Positions 9,967 to 18,718 of a stretch of DNA of 64,000 bases are shown piece by piece. The DNA lies in assembly GCF_001562115.1 (NCBI RefSeq), contig NZ_CP013926.1, forward strand, positions 3,844,001 to 3,908,000. Direction: 5' to 3'. The notes below the pieces were generated by a model, which did no database searches, was not told where the DNA came from, and saw only the letters and a program-made list of their open reading frames with translations. This stretch comes from Alteromonas stellipolaris (lineage in GTDB: Bacteria; Pseudomonadota; Gammaproteobacteria; Enterobacterales; Alteromonadaceae). The position numbers and the translations under genes are program-made. Each line of letters starts with the position of its first letter. Position 1 is the stretch's first letter.

Positions 9967-10006
9967 CAAAAAAAATGGCTGCCCGTCATTACAACGGGCA
10001 GCCATT
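9967..10006 (-). terminator. Strong terminator, shared by converging genes
   Basis: A perfect 13-bp stem pairs AATGGCTGCCCGT (9974-9986) with ACGGGCAGCCATT (9994-10006) around a 7-nt loop. The run of A bases at 9968-9975 reads as a T tract on the minus strand, so it terminates the TonB receptor transcript from 13092. It also follows the peroxidase gene on the plus strand. Confidence 0.88.
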
Positions 10007-10059
10007 CATTTTGCAGTAAGGAGTAGAGTCGCTTAATCAACCCTATCCGTTCACCACGA

Positions 10060-13000
10060 TTAGTACTTCAAGCTAACGCCTGCGAATAAGCGAGGACCGT
10101 AATCGTTCACTTCACCTAGGTTACCTTGTACATAGTAATCCTGTGATTTAGGCGCACTGAATAGGTTAATGGCTTCAAGTTTCACGCGCACATGCTCGTT
10201 AACTTTGTAAGACATACGCGCTTCCCATACACCTACTTCATCTACATAACGTAAACGGGTACCGTTACTAGTGTAAGGTTGGAAGTACTCACTACGATAC
10301 TTGTAGATAATAGCCGTATCTAAATCGCCAATTTGGTAGTAAACCTGAGTACTGAATACGTGCTCAGAGAAACCTGGTACGGAAGCTGGGTCAACAATAC
10401 CTGCCGTTAACTGCGTGGTGTTACCGTCTACGTCAGTGATAAAGGTGTCACCATACAAACTGTCTTCAAACTCGAAGTCTGTGTCTGCGTAGTTGTAGCC
10501 TATTTTAACACCGATGCCGTTGTCCCAACGGTAAGCAATTGACGCTTCTAAACCAAAAATATCACTCTCATCGTCGGTAGTTACAGAGTTGGTCACTGGA
10601 AGTGCGAACTCTTGACCATCAATAACGAAGTTTTCTAATACTGTACGCTGTTGGAATCCACCTTGGAATTGCTTGTAGTACAAGCCAAACGCAAAGATTG
10701 AATCTTCGTTAGGATACCATTCGAAAGCAACATCATAGTTCCACGACATAAGCGGCTGTGTATCAGGGTTACCTGAACCGTTTACACCTACTAATAAATC
10801 TGCAAGTGACGTTGGCGCTAAGTCATCATCGGTTTGGAACGTACGGCTGTAACCTAAATCAGATGGATCGGCACGTGACATACCACGGTATATACCACCA
10901 CGAATAAGAATATCATCGCTATAGTCCACAACTAAGTTGAAGCTTGGAAGCACTTCAGTGTAGTCACCGCCACCTTCAATTCTTTCGAGTGAGTCGCCAC
11001 TCACTAAGCTAATAACACCTAGCTCGTCAGTAACAACGTCGAATGAGTTTCTAAAGCCCACTGAAGTAACTTCGGTATCTACAATACGCACACCAAAGTT
11101 ACCACGAATGTACTTGTTAAACATTTCTGTATCGTAACTGGCCATCACGTATGCAGAGTTAGTTTTTTCAGTTACGTCGATAGTACCACTGTTTTCATAC
11201 TCTACATCTGGGTAGCCAAACTCACCGTTTTGAGATGCAACTACAGCTTGTGAGAAACAAACGTTATCGTAAGTAGCCCAAGAAGAACCGCCACCAATTA
11301 CATTGCCGTCACTATCGACATTTGTAATGAGGTCGCCATCTGACACACCGTCTAAGAAGTCCGATTCAGGAAAGTCTTTCTGACAGCTCTGCAATAACTC
11401 AAGTGCATCTGCATTTGCAGTATCTAGCGTAAACTCGTTGCGTGAACCATTACCTTGGCTACCACCATATTGAATGAAGCTCAGTTCAGATGTTCTCAAG
11501 CCTGCTTGAACACTGGTGAACACATCGCCACTTAGTGCATATTCAAAATCTAAACGTGCAGACTTAATTTCGTTATCGCGTGTATTTTCTCTATCGATAC
11601 GAGTACGAAGGCTATCTGTGTAGTTAGAAATATCAGTAACATCGAAGTCAGTCACGGTGAAATGAGGAATATATTCGCCCATGTCCCAGCTAAAAGATTG
11701 TCTGTCAGCAGTTCTCGCACGGTTAGAGATTTGTAACTCTTCACGTGACGTTTTTGAATAAGCCAAATCCAATTTAACCGTCAGTGCATCAGTCGCATAG
11801 TGCTCGATGTTCAAGCCGTAACCGCGGTAGTTCTCTTCACGAGAGAATTGCTCACCTGAAGATTCAATGCGATCTTGTCCTTCCCAATGCAGAATACCGC
11901 CTACATCGTTTGTCACTAACGTAGGACCAGTAAGCCCAGGAATAGCACGTTTTTGTAAGAAGATTAAATCGTGACGTGATTCTTGTTGCGTTCTATCCGA
12001 CACCTGCGCATCAAAGTTAATATCCCAAGACTCAGAAGGTTGGAATTGAAGCGCTAAGAATAGTGCATCACGTTCATCAGACGTTTCATTTTGACGGTAA
12101 CTACGGCTGCTTCCAGTCCATGCGTACGGCGTACCATCGCTAACCGCTTTGCCTGTTTCAGGGTCGATAGCTGTATTATAACCTTGGTTACTGCTGCCAC
12201 TAACTTGGTCTTCACAGTCACCGGCACTACTACGATAGAAACCTTCGTTAGTGTTAGTTGGGTCGTTCAAACACGCCCACAGTGAAGAACCTGTTGGGCT
12301 TGAACTTCTGTATTCTGCTTCTGGCTGACTGATATCTTGACGTTGCAAACCAAAAGAAATACCTAACGCTTGGCCGTTATCAAATTCAAACTGGTCTACG
12401 TAACTAAAGGTTCCACGAAAACCTAAATCACCTTGAAGTGAGTTGTCTACGTTACCTTCGTCAGGGTTGTAGTTAGTTTTAACTTCACCTTGAATACGTT
12501 GCTTGCCGTAATCTAGCGGCTGTACTGTTTCTAGTGAAATAACACCGGCCACACCACCTTCAATCATGGAGGCGTCTTGGGTCTTATAAATAGCCACTTT
12601 CTTCACAAGCTCTGAAGGGAACTGTGAGAAGTTTACCGAACGGTCACCACTACCATTTGTCGCTTCACGACCATTGATATGTGTAGCACTCAAAAACGGG
12701 CCAAGACCACGAATGGTAATTTCAGTAGCACCACCATTTTCACGGTGGGAAGCTGCACCAGTAATAGACTCTAGTGCTTCACCAATTGAAAGTGCAGGCA
12801 ATTCACCAATATCTTCTGATGATAAACCATCAACAACAGTTGTTGATTCACGCTTGATAGCAATTTGGTCTTGAATTGTCTTTCGCGTACCAACTACGTC
12901 GATAACTTCGACGTCAGCCTGGTCTTCTTCAGTTACATTGGCTTCTTGAGCGTGAAGTGAAAATGCGCTGGTAGTGGCTACGCTGGCAATAATTGCAGTG

Positions 13001-13092
13001 CGTACCCACTTGGCCACAGGGCGAAGAGTGAATTCAGCATTCTCCACGTTATCACCGCTCAAGGTTTTACTCTGTTGTGTTTTCAACGACAT
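10060..13092 (-). CDS. TonB-dependent receptor, oligosaccharide (alginate) type
   Basis: This outer-membrane transporter is inferred to import alginate oligomers. The start at 13092 has GGAG 8 nt upstream. The N-terminus is long, with a hydrophobic signal ending near SLHAQE (about residue 49) and a TonB-box region VEVIDVVGTR. The plug follows (GELPALSIGEALESI, GATEITIRGLGPFLSATHIN, GREATNGSGDRSVNFSQFPS). This pattern is typical of the large Xanthomonas/Caulobacter-type receptors that take up plant and algal oligosaccharides. The barrel ends in GVSLKY, a typical aromatic C-terminus. It lies 51 nt downstream of the PL6/Ig-like lipoprotein gene, so the two probably form one transcript, closed by the terminator at 9967-10006. 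Confidence 0.92.
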   Translation of the reverse strand: MSLKTQQSKTLSGDNVENAEFTLRPVAKWVRTAIIASVATTSAFSLHAQEANVTEEDQADVEVIDVVGTRKTIQDQIAIKRESTTVVDGLSSEDIGELPALSIGEALESITGAASHRENGGATEITIRGLGPFLSATHINGREATNGSGDRSVNFSQFPSELVKKVAIYKTQDASMIEGGVAGVISLETVQPLDYGKQRIQGEVKTNYNPDEGNVDNSLQGDLGFRGTFSYVDQFEFDNGQALGISFGLQRQDISQPEAEYRSSSPTGSSLWACLNDPTNTNEGFYRSSAGDCEDQVSGSSNQGYNTAIDPETGKAVSDGTPYAWTGSSRSYRQNETSDERDALFLALQFQPSESWDINFDAQVSDRTQQESRHDLIFLQKRAIPGLTGPTLVTNDVGGILHWEGQDRIESSGEQFSREENYRGYGLNIEHYATDALTVKLDLAYSKTSREELQISNRARTADRQSFSWDMGEYIPHFTVTDFDVTDISNYTDSLRTRIDRENTRDNEIKSARLDFEYALSGDVFTSVQAGLRTSELSFIQYGGSQGNGSRNEFTLDTANADALELLQSCQKDFPESDFLDGVSDGDLITNVDSDGNVIGGGSSWATYDNVCFSQAVVASQNGEFGYPDVEYENSGTIDVTEKTNSAYVMASYDTEMFNKYIRGNFGVRIVDTEVTSVGFRNSFDVVTDELGVISLVSGDSLERIEGGGDYTEVLPSFNLVVDYSDDILIRGGIYRGMSRADPSDLGYSRTFQTDDDLAPTSLADLLVGVNGSGNPDTQPLMSWNYDVAFEWYPNEDSIFAFGLYYKQFQGGFQQRTVLENFVIDGQEFALPVTNSVTTDDESDIFGLEASIAYRWDNGIGVKIGYNYADTDFEFEDSLYGDTFITDVDGNTTQLTAGIVDPASVPGFSEHVFSTQVYYQIGDLDTAIIYKYRSEYFQPYTSNGTRLRYVDEVGVWEARMSYKVNEHVRVKLEAINLFSAPKSQDYYVQGNLGEVNDYGPRLFAGVSLKY

Positions 13093-13143
13093 TACGAGAT
13101 CTCCGTTGTGTCTTTTAATATGTATAGGGCTGTGTGTGTTGTG

Positions 13144-15861
13144 TTATTCATTTTCTGCTGTCCATGTTGAGCCTACGCCCACATCAGATGCTTGAATGTA
13201 GTAAAGGCCTTTCGCACCAGCAATTGCTTGCGCACCACTTGCGTCTGTTTCGATAAGTGTGCTTTCAGCAACTACAAATTCAGGCACTTCTTTTCCATTT
13301 CCAGCAGGGTCTTGGTCAATGGCGCCATCGGTATCAAACTCGCCATTTCCATCGATATTTCTAATATCTACCCACTCGTCAGAGGTATCACCCGACATAT
13401 AGCTGTCGCTAAAACCAAAGTTATTAGTGAGGGTTGATTCTGTATGGTTGATTAGGTCGCAGTCGTATTCGAAGGAATGGTCACTGAAACCACCGTCGGC
13501 ATTAAGGTATAAACCTTCAGTCGAAGCGTCATTGTTCAAGCCATTTGCAATTAAGTTCGCGTCAAAGTCGATAACGAAAAACTGGTTACTAAGGCCGTAT
13601 AGCGTTGTGGTTTCTGCTAAATCATCACAATCATCAACACCGGCTTTTGAACCAATTTCAGTACTAAAGACGATAGGTTGTAGCGAGTTAAGTACCGTAT
13701 TGTTTGTAACGGTAAGCGATAGGTCGCCAGAACCGTCTAATACTGCTTGGTTACCAGAGTTTGGAACGCCGCCATCAGCTTGTGAGAATGGGTTTACCGT
13801 GAATACGATACCGCCAGCTTCTTTATTGCCGGAGCGAATACCAGCAATATAATTGTTAGTGATGGTGTGGCCTAATGGTGTTACTAACACGCCACTTGGT
13901 CTGTCGTCAGAGCTTGCAATGTCTGTGGTGCGAATAATGACATTATCACTAATGGTATTGAATCCACCGTCTTCTAGCGAAATACCACCACTAGCATCTA
14001 CAATGGTATTGCCTTTAATCGTGGCACCTGACGTTTGAACACGCATTAGGCGGCGACCAGTAGTCACATTGTCAATCAAGTTATACTGGACAGTAAAATT
14101 AGCCATGTCGGCTGAATCGTCACCGGTAGTACTACCTAAGTTGAGTAACAGAAGACTAGAGTTGCCGAAGTTTTCATTCGGGCTTTCGCTAAACAAGTTA
14201 TATTGAATAACGTGGTCTGAACCCGATGATGCCAATTTGATAACAGAACCTTCCGCAGCTTCTGTCCGGCCAGAGAACGTATTACGTTCAATAAGTGCGC
14301 CGCTACCTTTCACTACCATCCAATGGAAAGCGTCATCTGGGTAGTTCAACGTAGCTTGCTCATTACCCATGGTATTTTGCGAGAAAACGAAATTATCGCC
14401 TTCCGAGTAAATCATGGCTTCTTCGCCGCTATCACACGTTGAGCCTGAAAGTGTATCAATATCGGTAAAAGTTAAACCTGTTACCGCAGCGCCGTCAGCT
14501 GAGCTTGCAACGTGAATACAGAAATCGCCGGTAAAGGTAGGGGTTTCACCTTCAACCGCACGAAGTTCAATGCCACTGGTTAATTCAAGGGCTGCCATAC
14601 CTGTATAGGTATTCGTATTTAGGCCTAGTACATCGCCATCAACTAAGCTAACCAGTGCAGATTCTAGTGCTGCAGCATCGCCTACCACTTGGGTATAAAC
14701 CACAGAGTCTAGTGAGTCTGACACCGTGTCGGTGAACGAATCGTTATCCGTATACGCAGCGCTAACTGAAATAATCGCGCCGGCATAGGCAGTAGGTGTG
14801 AAGGTTTTAGTGTTTGAATCGGCAATTTCAACACCGTCCGCCGACCACGTGTATACCACGTTTGCTTCATCAATACCGTTATTGTCAGTAATTTCAGCTG
14901 TCAGAGTGGCACTGGCTAGGTAAGGTGCAGTACCCATAATTTCGATACTACCCGCTTGGTCAACCGCAACACTGGTAACCGGAATTGTTGGCGCAGACGT
15001 AATGTCTTCTTCAAAACCGTTGTCATCTACATAAGTCACTTGTACGGTAACTACTGAGCCCACTAGTGAGGCATCCACCACGTAGCTACTGGTAGTTGCT
15101 CCATCAATGGCCGCATCATCTGCATACCACTGGTAAGAGATATCGCCTGTCGCACCATCTTCATCAGCAATTTCGGCCGTAAGCGTATTGCCTACTGTCG
15201 GCGTACCCGTAATAACAACTGCGCCTTCAGAGTTAACTCGTGCCACTACATCCGTTGCCGCTGAGGTGACAGACTCACTAAAACCACGATCATCTTCGAA
15301 ACTGGCATTAGCAGTAATTACCGTACCGAACTGTGCATCGGTAAGTTCTAATTCTGCAGTAACTTCATCTGCTATTTGCGTATCGTCCGCGAACCATGCG
15401 TAAACGATAACGGCATTTTCAATTCCGTTTTCGTCAGCAACGGTGGCTGTTAACGTTGAACCTACAAGTGCGTCGCCACTAAGCGTAATTGTCGCATCTG
15501 ACGCAATAGCCATTACATCGTCAGTAGGGTCACTGATATGGGACTCATTAATACCACCATCATCGGTATAAAGGCCTTGAACTGTAATTGGTGAACCAAT
15601 CTGATCATCGGTGAGTGTGAATGATGAAGAGTTAGCGCCTTCAATAGCAACACCATCAGCATACCAATAGTAGGTTACGGAGTTAGAAATACCATCTGGG
15701 TCGCTTACGGTTGCATTTAGTGTTTGACCGCTAATTGCTGTTCCCGCAAGGGTTATAGATCCTAATGTATTAGGGTTGTTATCTGTACTAACATCTGTAC
15801 TAACGTCACAGCCTGTAATAGCTGCTGCAACTGCACAAAGTGCGAATGTTTTAAACTTCAT
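13144..15861 (-). CDS. PL6-like parallel beta-helix lipoprotein with four Ig-like repeats
   Basis: This is probably a secreted alginate lyase. The N-terminus is a lipoprotein signal with ITGC (Cys18) followed by Asp19. Residues about 32-395 contain four related Ig-like units of about 90 residues, each with a Y-x-W-x-A-D core (YYWYADG, YAWFADD, YQWYADD, YTWSADG). Residues about 396-800 resemble the PL6/chondroitinase-B right-handed beta-helix, with stacked N-x-(I/V/F) turns such as HVIQYNLFSE, ATIKGNTIVDA and TISDNVII. It is more divergent than the PL6 protein at 18719: the NGGETLRIG block of that protein is not evident here, so lyase activity is less certain. It is followed by a TonB receptor in the same orientation. 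Three TTACCAA boxes lie upstream. Confidence 0.78.
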   Translation of the reverse strand: MKFKTFALCAVAAAITGCDVSTDVSTDNNPNTLGSITLAGTAISGQTLNATVSDPDGISNSVTYYWYADGVAIEGANSSSFTLTDDQIGSPITVQGLYTDDGGINESHISDPTDDVMAIASDATITLSGDALVGSTLTATVADENGIENAVIVYAWFADDTQIADEVTAELELTDAQFGTVITANASFEDDRGFSESVTSAATDVVARVNSEGAVVITGTPTVGNTLTAEIADEDGATGDISYQWYADDAAIDGATTSSYVVDASLVGSVVTVQVTYVDDNGFEEDITSAPTIPVTSVAVDQAGSIEIMGTAPYLASATLTAEITDNNGIDEANVVYTWSADGVEIADSNTKTFTPTAYAGAIISVSAAYTDNDSFTDTVSDSLDSVVYTQVVGDAAALESALVSLVDGDVLGLNTNTYTGMAALELTSGIELRAVEGETPTFTGDFCIHVASSADGAAVTGLTFTDIDTLSGSTCDSGEEAMIYSEGDNFVFSQNTMGNEQATLNYPDDAFHWMVVKGSGALIERNTFSGRTEAAEGSVIKLASSGSDHVIQYNLFSESPNENFGNSSLLLLNLGSTTGDDSADMANFTVQYNLIDNVTTGRRLMRVQTSGATIKGNTIVDASGGISLEDGGFNTISDNVIIRTTDIASSDDRPSGVLVTPLGHTITNNYIAGIRSGNKEAGGIVFTVNPFSQADGGVPNSGNQAVLDGSGDLSLTVTNNTVLNSLQPIVFSTEIGSKAGVDDCDDLAETTTLYGLSNQFFVIDFDANLIANGLNNDASTEGLYLNADGGFSDHSFEYDCDLINHTESTLTNNFGFSDSYMSGDTSDEWVDIRNIDGNGEFDTDGAIDQDPAGNGKEVPEFVVAESTLIETDASGAQAIAGAKGLYYIQASDVGVGSTWTAENE

Positions 15862-15921
15862 AATGGCTCTATTCTCCGAGTTCTTGGTTTTGGCTATTGA
15901 GTAGTGGACCGCACCATATTA

Positions 15922-15953
15922 TTACCAAATTAAAGAGTTATAGGTTACCAATT
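15922..15953. promoter_or_regulatory. Candidate operator: two TTACCAA boxes
   Basis: TTACCAAAT starts at 15922 and TTACCAATT at 15945, spaced 23 nt and in the same orientation. They lie about 60-90 nt upstream of the start codon at 15861, where a repressor site would act. The boxes recur upstream of other alginate genes; binding by the GntR/FCD paralogues is inferred. Confidence 0.45.
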
Positions 15954-16119
15954 GAAATAACAGTAAGACAACATTGTTAACCTGTTGGCACATATAAACA
16001 CAATAAAATAACTTTTGCCACCATTATCATGCCATTGCGATAACATTTGATTCACATTATTAATTTCAGATAGTATCAGCGCGGCTGACACCCTTCCGAC
16101 AATGGTGAACACATTGTTA

Positions 16120-16128
16120 TTACCAATT
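16120..16128. promoter_or_regulatory. Candidate operator: TTACCAATT
   Basis: A third copy of the box in the same intergenic region, about 260 nt upstream of the PL6-like start. Confidence 0.3.
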
Positions 16129-16297
16129 TATTTTTACTGTGAATGTTGGGTATAAAGCGGCAAGATGCACTCGCAAAGTAGTACTAAAAGTAAAGCGTGG
16201 TGCCTTGTGAAGTAGAATCAAGAAAAGTTGAATTGAGCAGAGCGAAGTGAAAAAGAGACATTACTAGGGTTAATAATACAAGCTTGATTACCCCTTT

Positions 16298-17305
16298 TTA
16301 ATGTTGGTTCTCTAGATGATAAAAGGTGGCTTGTACGTAATCTTTATCTGAGCCGCTGTTGTTTTGATTATAAACACCCGCTTTAAAATACATATACTGG
16401 TTGTTTTTGTTATAACCACTTTTGCTCATGTCGAAGCTTTTGGTTAAGTTTTGTTTACCTTCACGGATTAAGGTGACGAATAAAATATTGTTTTTCACTG
16501 TAATTTTATAACTAAACTTTTCGTTGAGGGCTATGCCCTCTTCAGGATTTTCTAACGTGTGAGAGCGACTTCCCACCATGTTGACCCATACATCATCGCC
16601 GCCATTAATTTCATGAGCGAAGTAAATAGAGCCGTTGTCATTGCCCGGTAATTTGCGGTAGTACAGCCTAATAGGCTCATCATCGGTAGCATGAATTTGC
16701 CCAATAATCACTCGCCCTACTTTTTTCTCGTCTCCGGTAGTAGAAACGCGATTTACCGCAAGAGTTGCTTCTAGACTGCCTTCCACTGCCCCTGCTTTAC
16801 GCTTGACTGAACCGTGCGCCGAATTAAGCACCCAATTGTTCTCGGTGATCCCCTTCGTTTTAATGCGGGTGTTACCTCGTCTGAGCATTTCTCGTAATTC
16901 AGTTCGTGCGTACTTGGTATTTTTAGATGTTTTTGCCCCAGCATTAGGGCAGGCAAATACCATTCCTCCGTCTGTAGACGTGTAAAAAAGCGGCTTCAAT
17001 GCAAAACTATCGCTTAACGCTTTTTCATAAATGATGTCGGCTTTTAAATCTTTATTTAAATCGGTAGGGAGGCTAAGAGTCCAACTTAATAAATCAAAAT
17101 TCTCACTTGGAGATTTTGAAGGGTCAAGTGAATTAAAATCACCAAGCAACTCCCCTTGGGGAAGTGCTTGATGTGATTCAGGAAGTATATGGGTAGTAGC
17201 CAGCGTTTCAGCCAGTGAATGGTTTTCTACAAGCGCACTACCTAGTGCTAATACCGTAAAAACCACACTGCGTAATAACCCTTTTGTTGCTGTTATCATA
17301 TTCAC
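16298..17305 (-). CDS. PL7 alginate lyase, single domain, secreted
   Basis: This secreted alginate lyase is 335 residues long and mostly catalytic domain. The start shown is GTG 17305; ATG 17299 two codons on is an alternative, and neither has a strong ribosome site. A Sec signal peptide (KGLLRSVVFTVLALGSALV ...) ends near HSLA-ET, with no lipobox cysteine, so the protein is probably periplasmic or released. PL7 signatures are all present: RTELREM, GQIHATDDEPIRLYYRK and YFKAGVYNQN, the last being the canonical form. It shares long identical blocks with the PL7 lipoprotein at 799. It is the third gene of a minus-strand operon, after the PL6 lyase and the MFS carrier, with 42 nt to the latter. 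Confidence 0.92.
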   Translation of the reverse strand: MNMITATKGLLRSVVFTVLALGSALVENHSLAETLATTHILPESHQALPQGELLGDFNSLDPSKSPSENFDLLSWTLSLPTDLNKDLKADIIYEKALSDSFALKPLFYTSTDGGMVFACPNAGAKTSKNTKYARTELREMLRRGNTRIKTKGITENNWVLNSAHGSVKRKAGAVEGSLEATLAVNRVSTTGDEKKVGRVIIGQIHATDDEPIRLYYRKLPGNDNGSIYFAHEINGGDDVWVNMVGSRSHTLENPEEGIALNEKFSYKITVKNNILFVTLIREGKQNLTKSFDMSKSGYNKNNQYMYFKAGVYNQNNSGSDKDYVQATFYHLENQH

Positions 17306-17347
17306 TATCTACCCATTCGACTCAACCCAATTAACGCTGAGTGACGA

Positions 17348-18643
17348 TTATCGCTTAGCTTCAACCGGTTCAATTTTCGGGCATAACACCCAAATACTCA
17401 GCGCAGCAATGATGGCAAGTGCCGCACCAATAACAAAGACCACTGTGTAACTGCCATCAGCAGTTAATGAAGGTACTGCGTATATCAAAAGCCCTGCCGC
17501 CAACTTGGCCGCCATACCCGCAAAACCAGCCAACGTACCCACCGACTTTCCGCCGAATAAATCGCTAGGTAAGGTTTGCACGTTTCCAATTGCCGTTTGA
17601 AAGCCAAATAGAATGGTGGCCATAATTAACACAGCAGCAACTTCACTGTTCGGGTTAGATAACATCAACAGTGCTGGCAACATAATTAAGCAACCCAGCG
17701 TAATCACTAACTTACGCGCTTTGTTTACCGACCAACCTGCTCCCAGTCTGTTTTGTGCAAGCAGTCCACCGAACCAAGCACCTAACATGGCACCTACATA
17801 AGGTACCCAACCATAAATAGCCAAGCCCTTCACATCCATGGCGTAAACTTCAACCAAATAGGTGGGGATCCAAACAATAAATAGCCACCAAATAGGGTCG
17901 ATTGCCGCAGTGGCAATAATTACGCCCCAGCTTTGTTTATGTGATAACAACTGTCCAGTGGTAGGGGTGTATTCAGCAATAGCACTGCCATCTGCGTTGG
18001 TCGCTTCGTTTCTTTGACCTGTAAGAATGTACTCTCTTTCTTCATCTGTGATCCAAGGGTGTGAACCTGGCGGCGATTTAACCACGATGATCCAAGGAAT
18101 AAGCCAAAGTAGCCCCGTGCAACCCACTATCACAAAGATTGCTTTCCAACTAAAAAACAAAGCAAGATAGGCAATGAGAGGAATGGAAATAATGCCGCCA
18201 ATAGCTGCACCAGAGTTGAATATACCTTGAGCTAAAGCACGCTCTTTGGTGGGAAACCACTCAGCGTTAGCTTTTGCTGCACCTGGCCAGTTTCCTGCCT
18301 CTGAAACACCTAAAATGGCGCGGAACACACTGAATGTGAGTATTCCTTGTGCAAAAGCATGCAGCACGGTAGCCACAGACCAAATACCAATAGAAAGAAC
18401 AAAACCTATGCGCGTTCCAACCCAATCAAACACTTTACCAAAAATAGCTTGACCGAAAGCATAGGAAAAAAGAAATACAATACTAATGATGCCGTACACT
18501 TCTTTTAATTCGGCATCTGTTTTATTGGGGTAAATTTCCTTTCCCATAAACGGCCACAATACACTAAGCGATTGTCTATCTATGTAGTTAATCACTGTTG
18601 CAAGTGCAACCAGTGCAATTACCCACCATCTCAAATTCTTCAT
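17348..18643 (-). CDS. MFS transporter, hexuronate (ExuT)-type; likely alginate monomer uptake
   Basis: This 431-residue inner-membrane carrier has about 12 membrane segments. The N-terminus RWWVIALVALATVINYIDRQ is the hallmark of the anion:cation symporter family that includes ExuT and GudP. Further family features are the WVGTRIGF loop and GVSEAGNWPGAAK. In known alginate degraders such carriers import unsaturated monouronates or DEH, and this role is inferred from the flanking PL6 and PL7 lyase genes. It is a close paralogue of the carrier at 24621, sharing blocks such as SIVFxFAYAFGQAIFGK and NAEWFPTKERALAQGIFNSG. The gap to the upstream PL6 gene is 75 nt. Confidence 0.9.
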   Translation of the reverse strand: MKNLRWWVIALVALATVINYIDRQSLSVLWPFMGKEIYPNKTDAELKEVYGIISIVFLFSYAFGQAIFGKVFDWVGTRIGFVLSIGIWSVATVLHAFAQGILTFSVFRAILGVSEAGNWPGAAKANAEWFPTKERALAQGIFNSGAAIGGIISIPLIAYLALFFSWKAIFVIVGCTGLLWLIPWIIVVKSPPGSHPWITDEEREYILTGQRNEATNADGSAIAEYTPTTGQLLSHKQSWGVIIATAAIDPIWWLFIVWIPTYLVEVYAMDVKGLAIYGWVPYVGAMLGAWFGGLLAQNRLGAGWSVNKARKLVITLGCLIMLPALLMLSNPNSEVAAVLIMATILFGFQTAIGNVQTLPSDLFGGKSVGTLAGFAGMAAKLAAGLLIYAVPSLTADGSYTVVFVIGAALAIIAALSIWVLCPKIEPVEAKR

Positions 18644-18718
18644 GTTACTACCTTACCTAATATTACTTTGTCGTCATTTTTATAAACCGTACTGTCTAAA
18701 GCGTAAGCCCGCAGGGTG

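Larger units (their letters stand above)
15862..16297. other. Promoter region of the PL6-like/TonB operon
   Basis: This 436-nt gap has no credible ORF. It lies between the PL7 gene end and the start of the PL6-like gene, both on the minus strand. It holds three TTACCAA boxes, at 15922-15928, 15945-15951 and 16120-16126. No clear terminator for the upstream PL7 gene was found. Confidence 0.6.
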
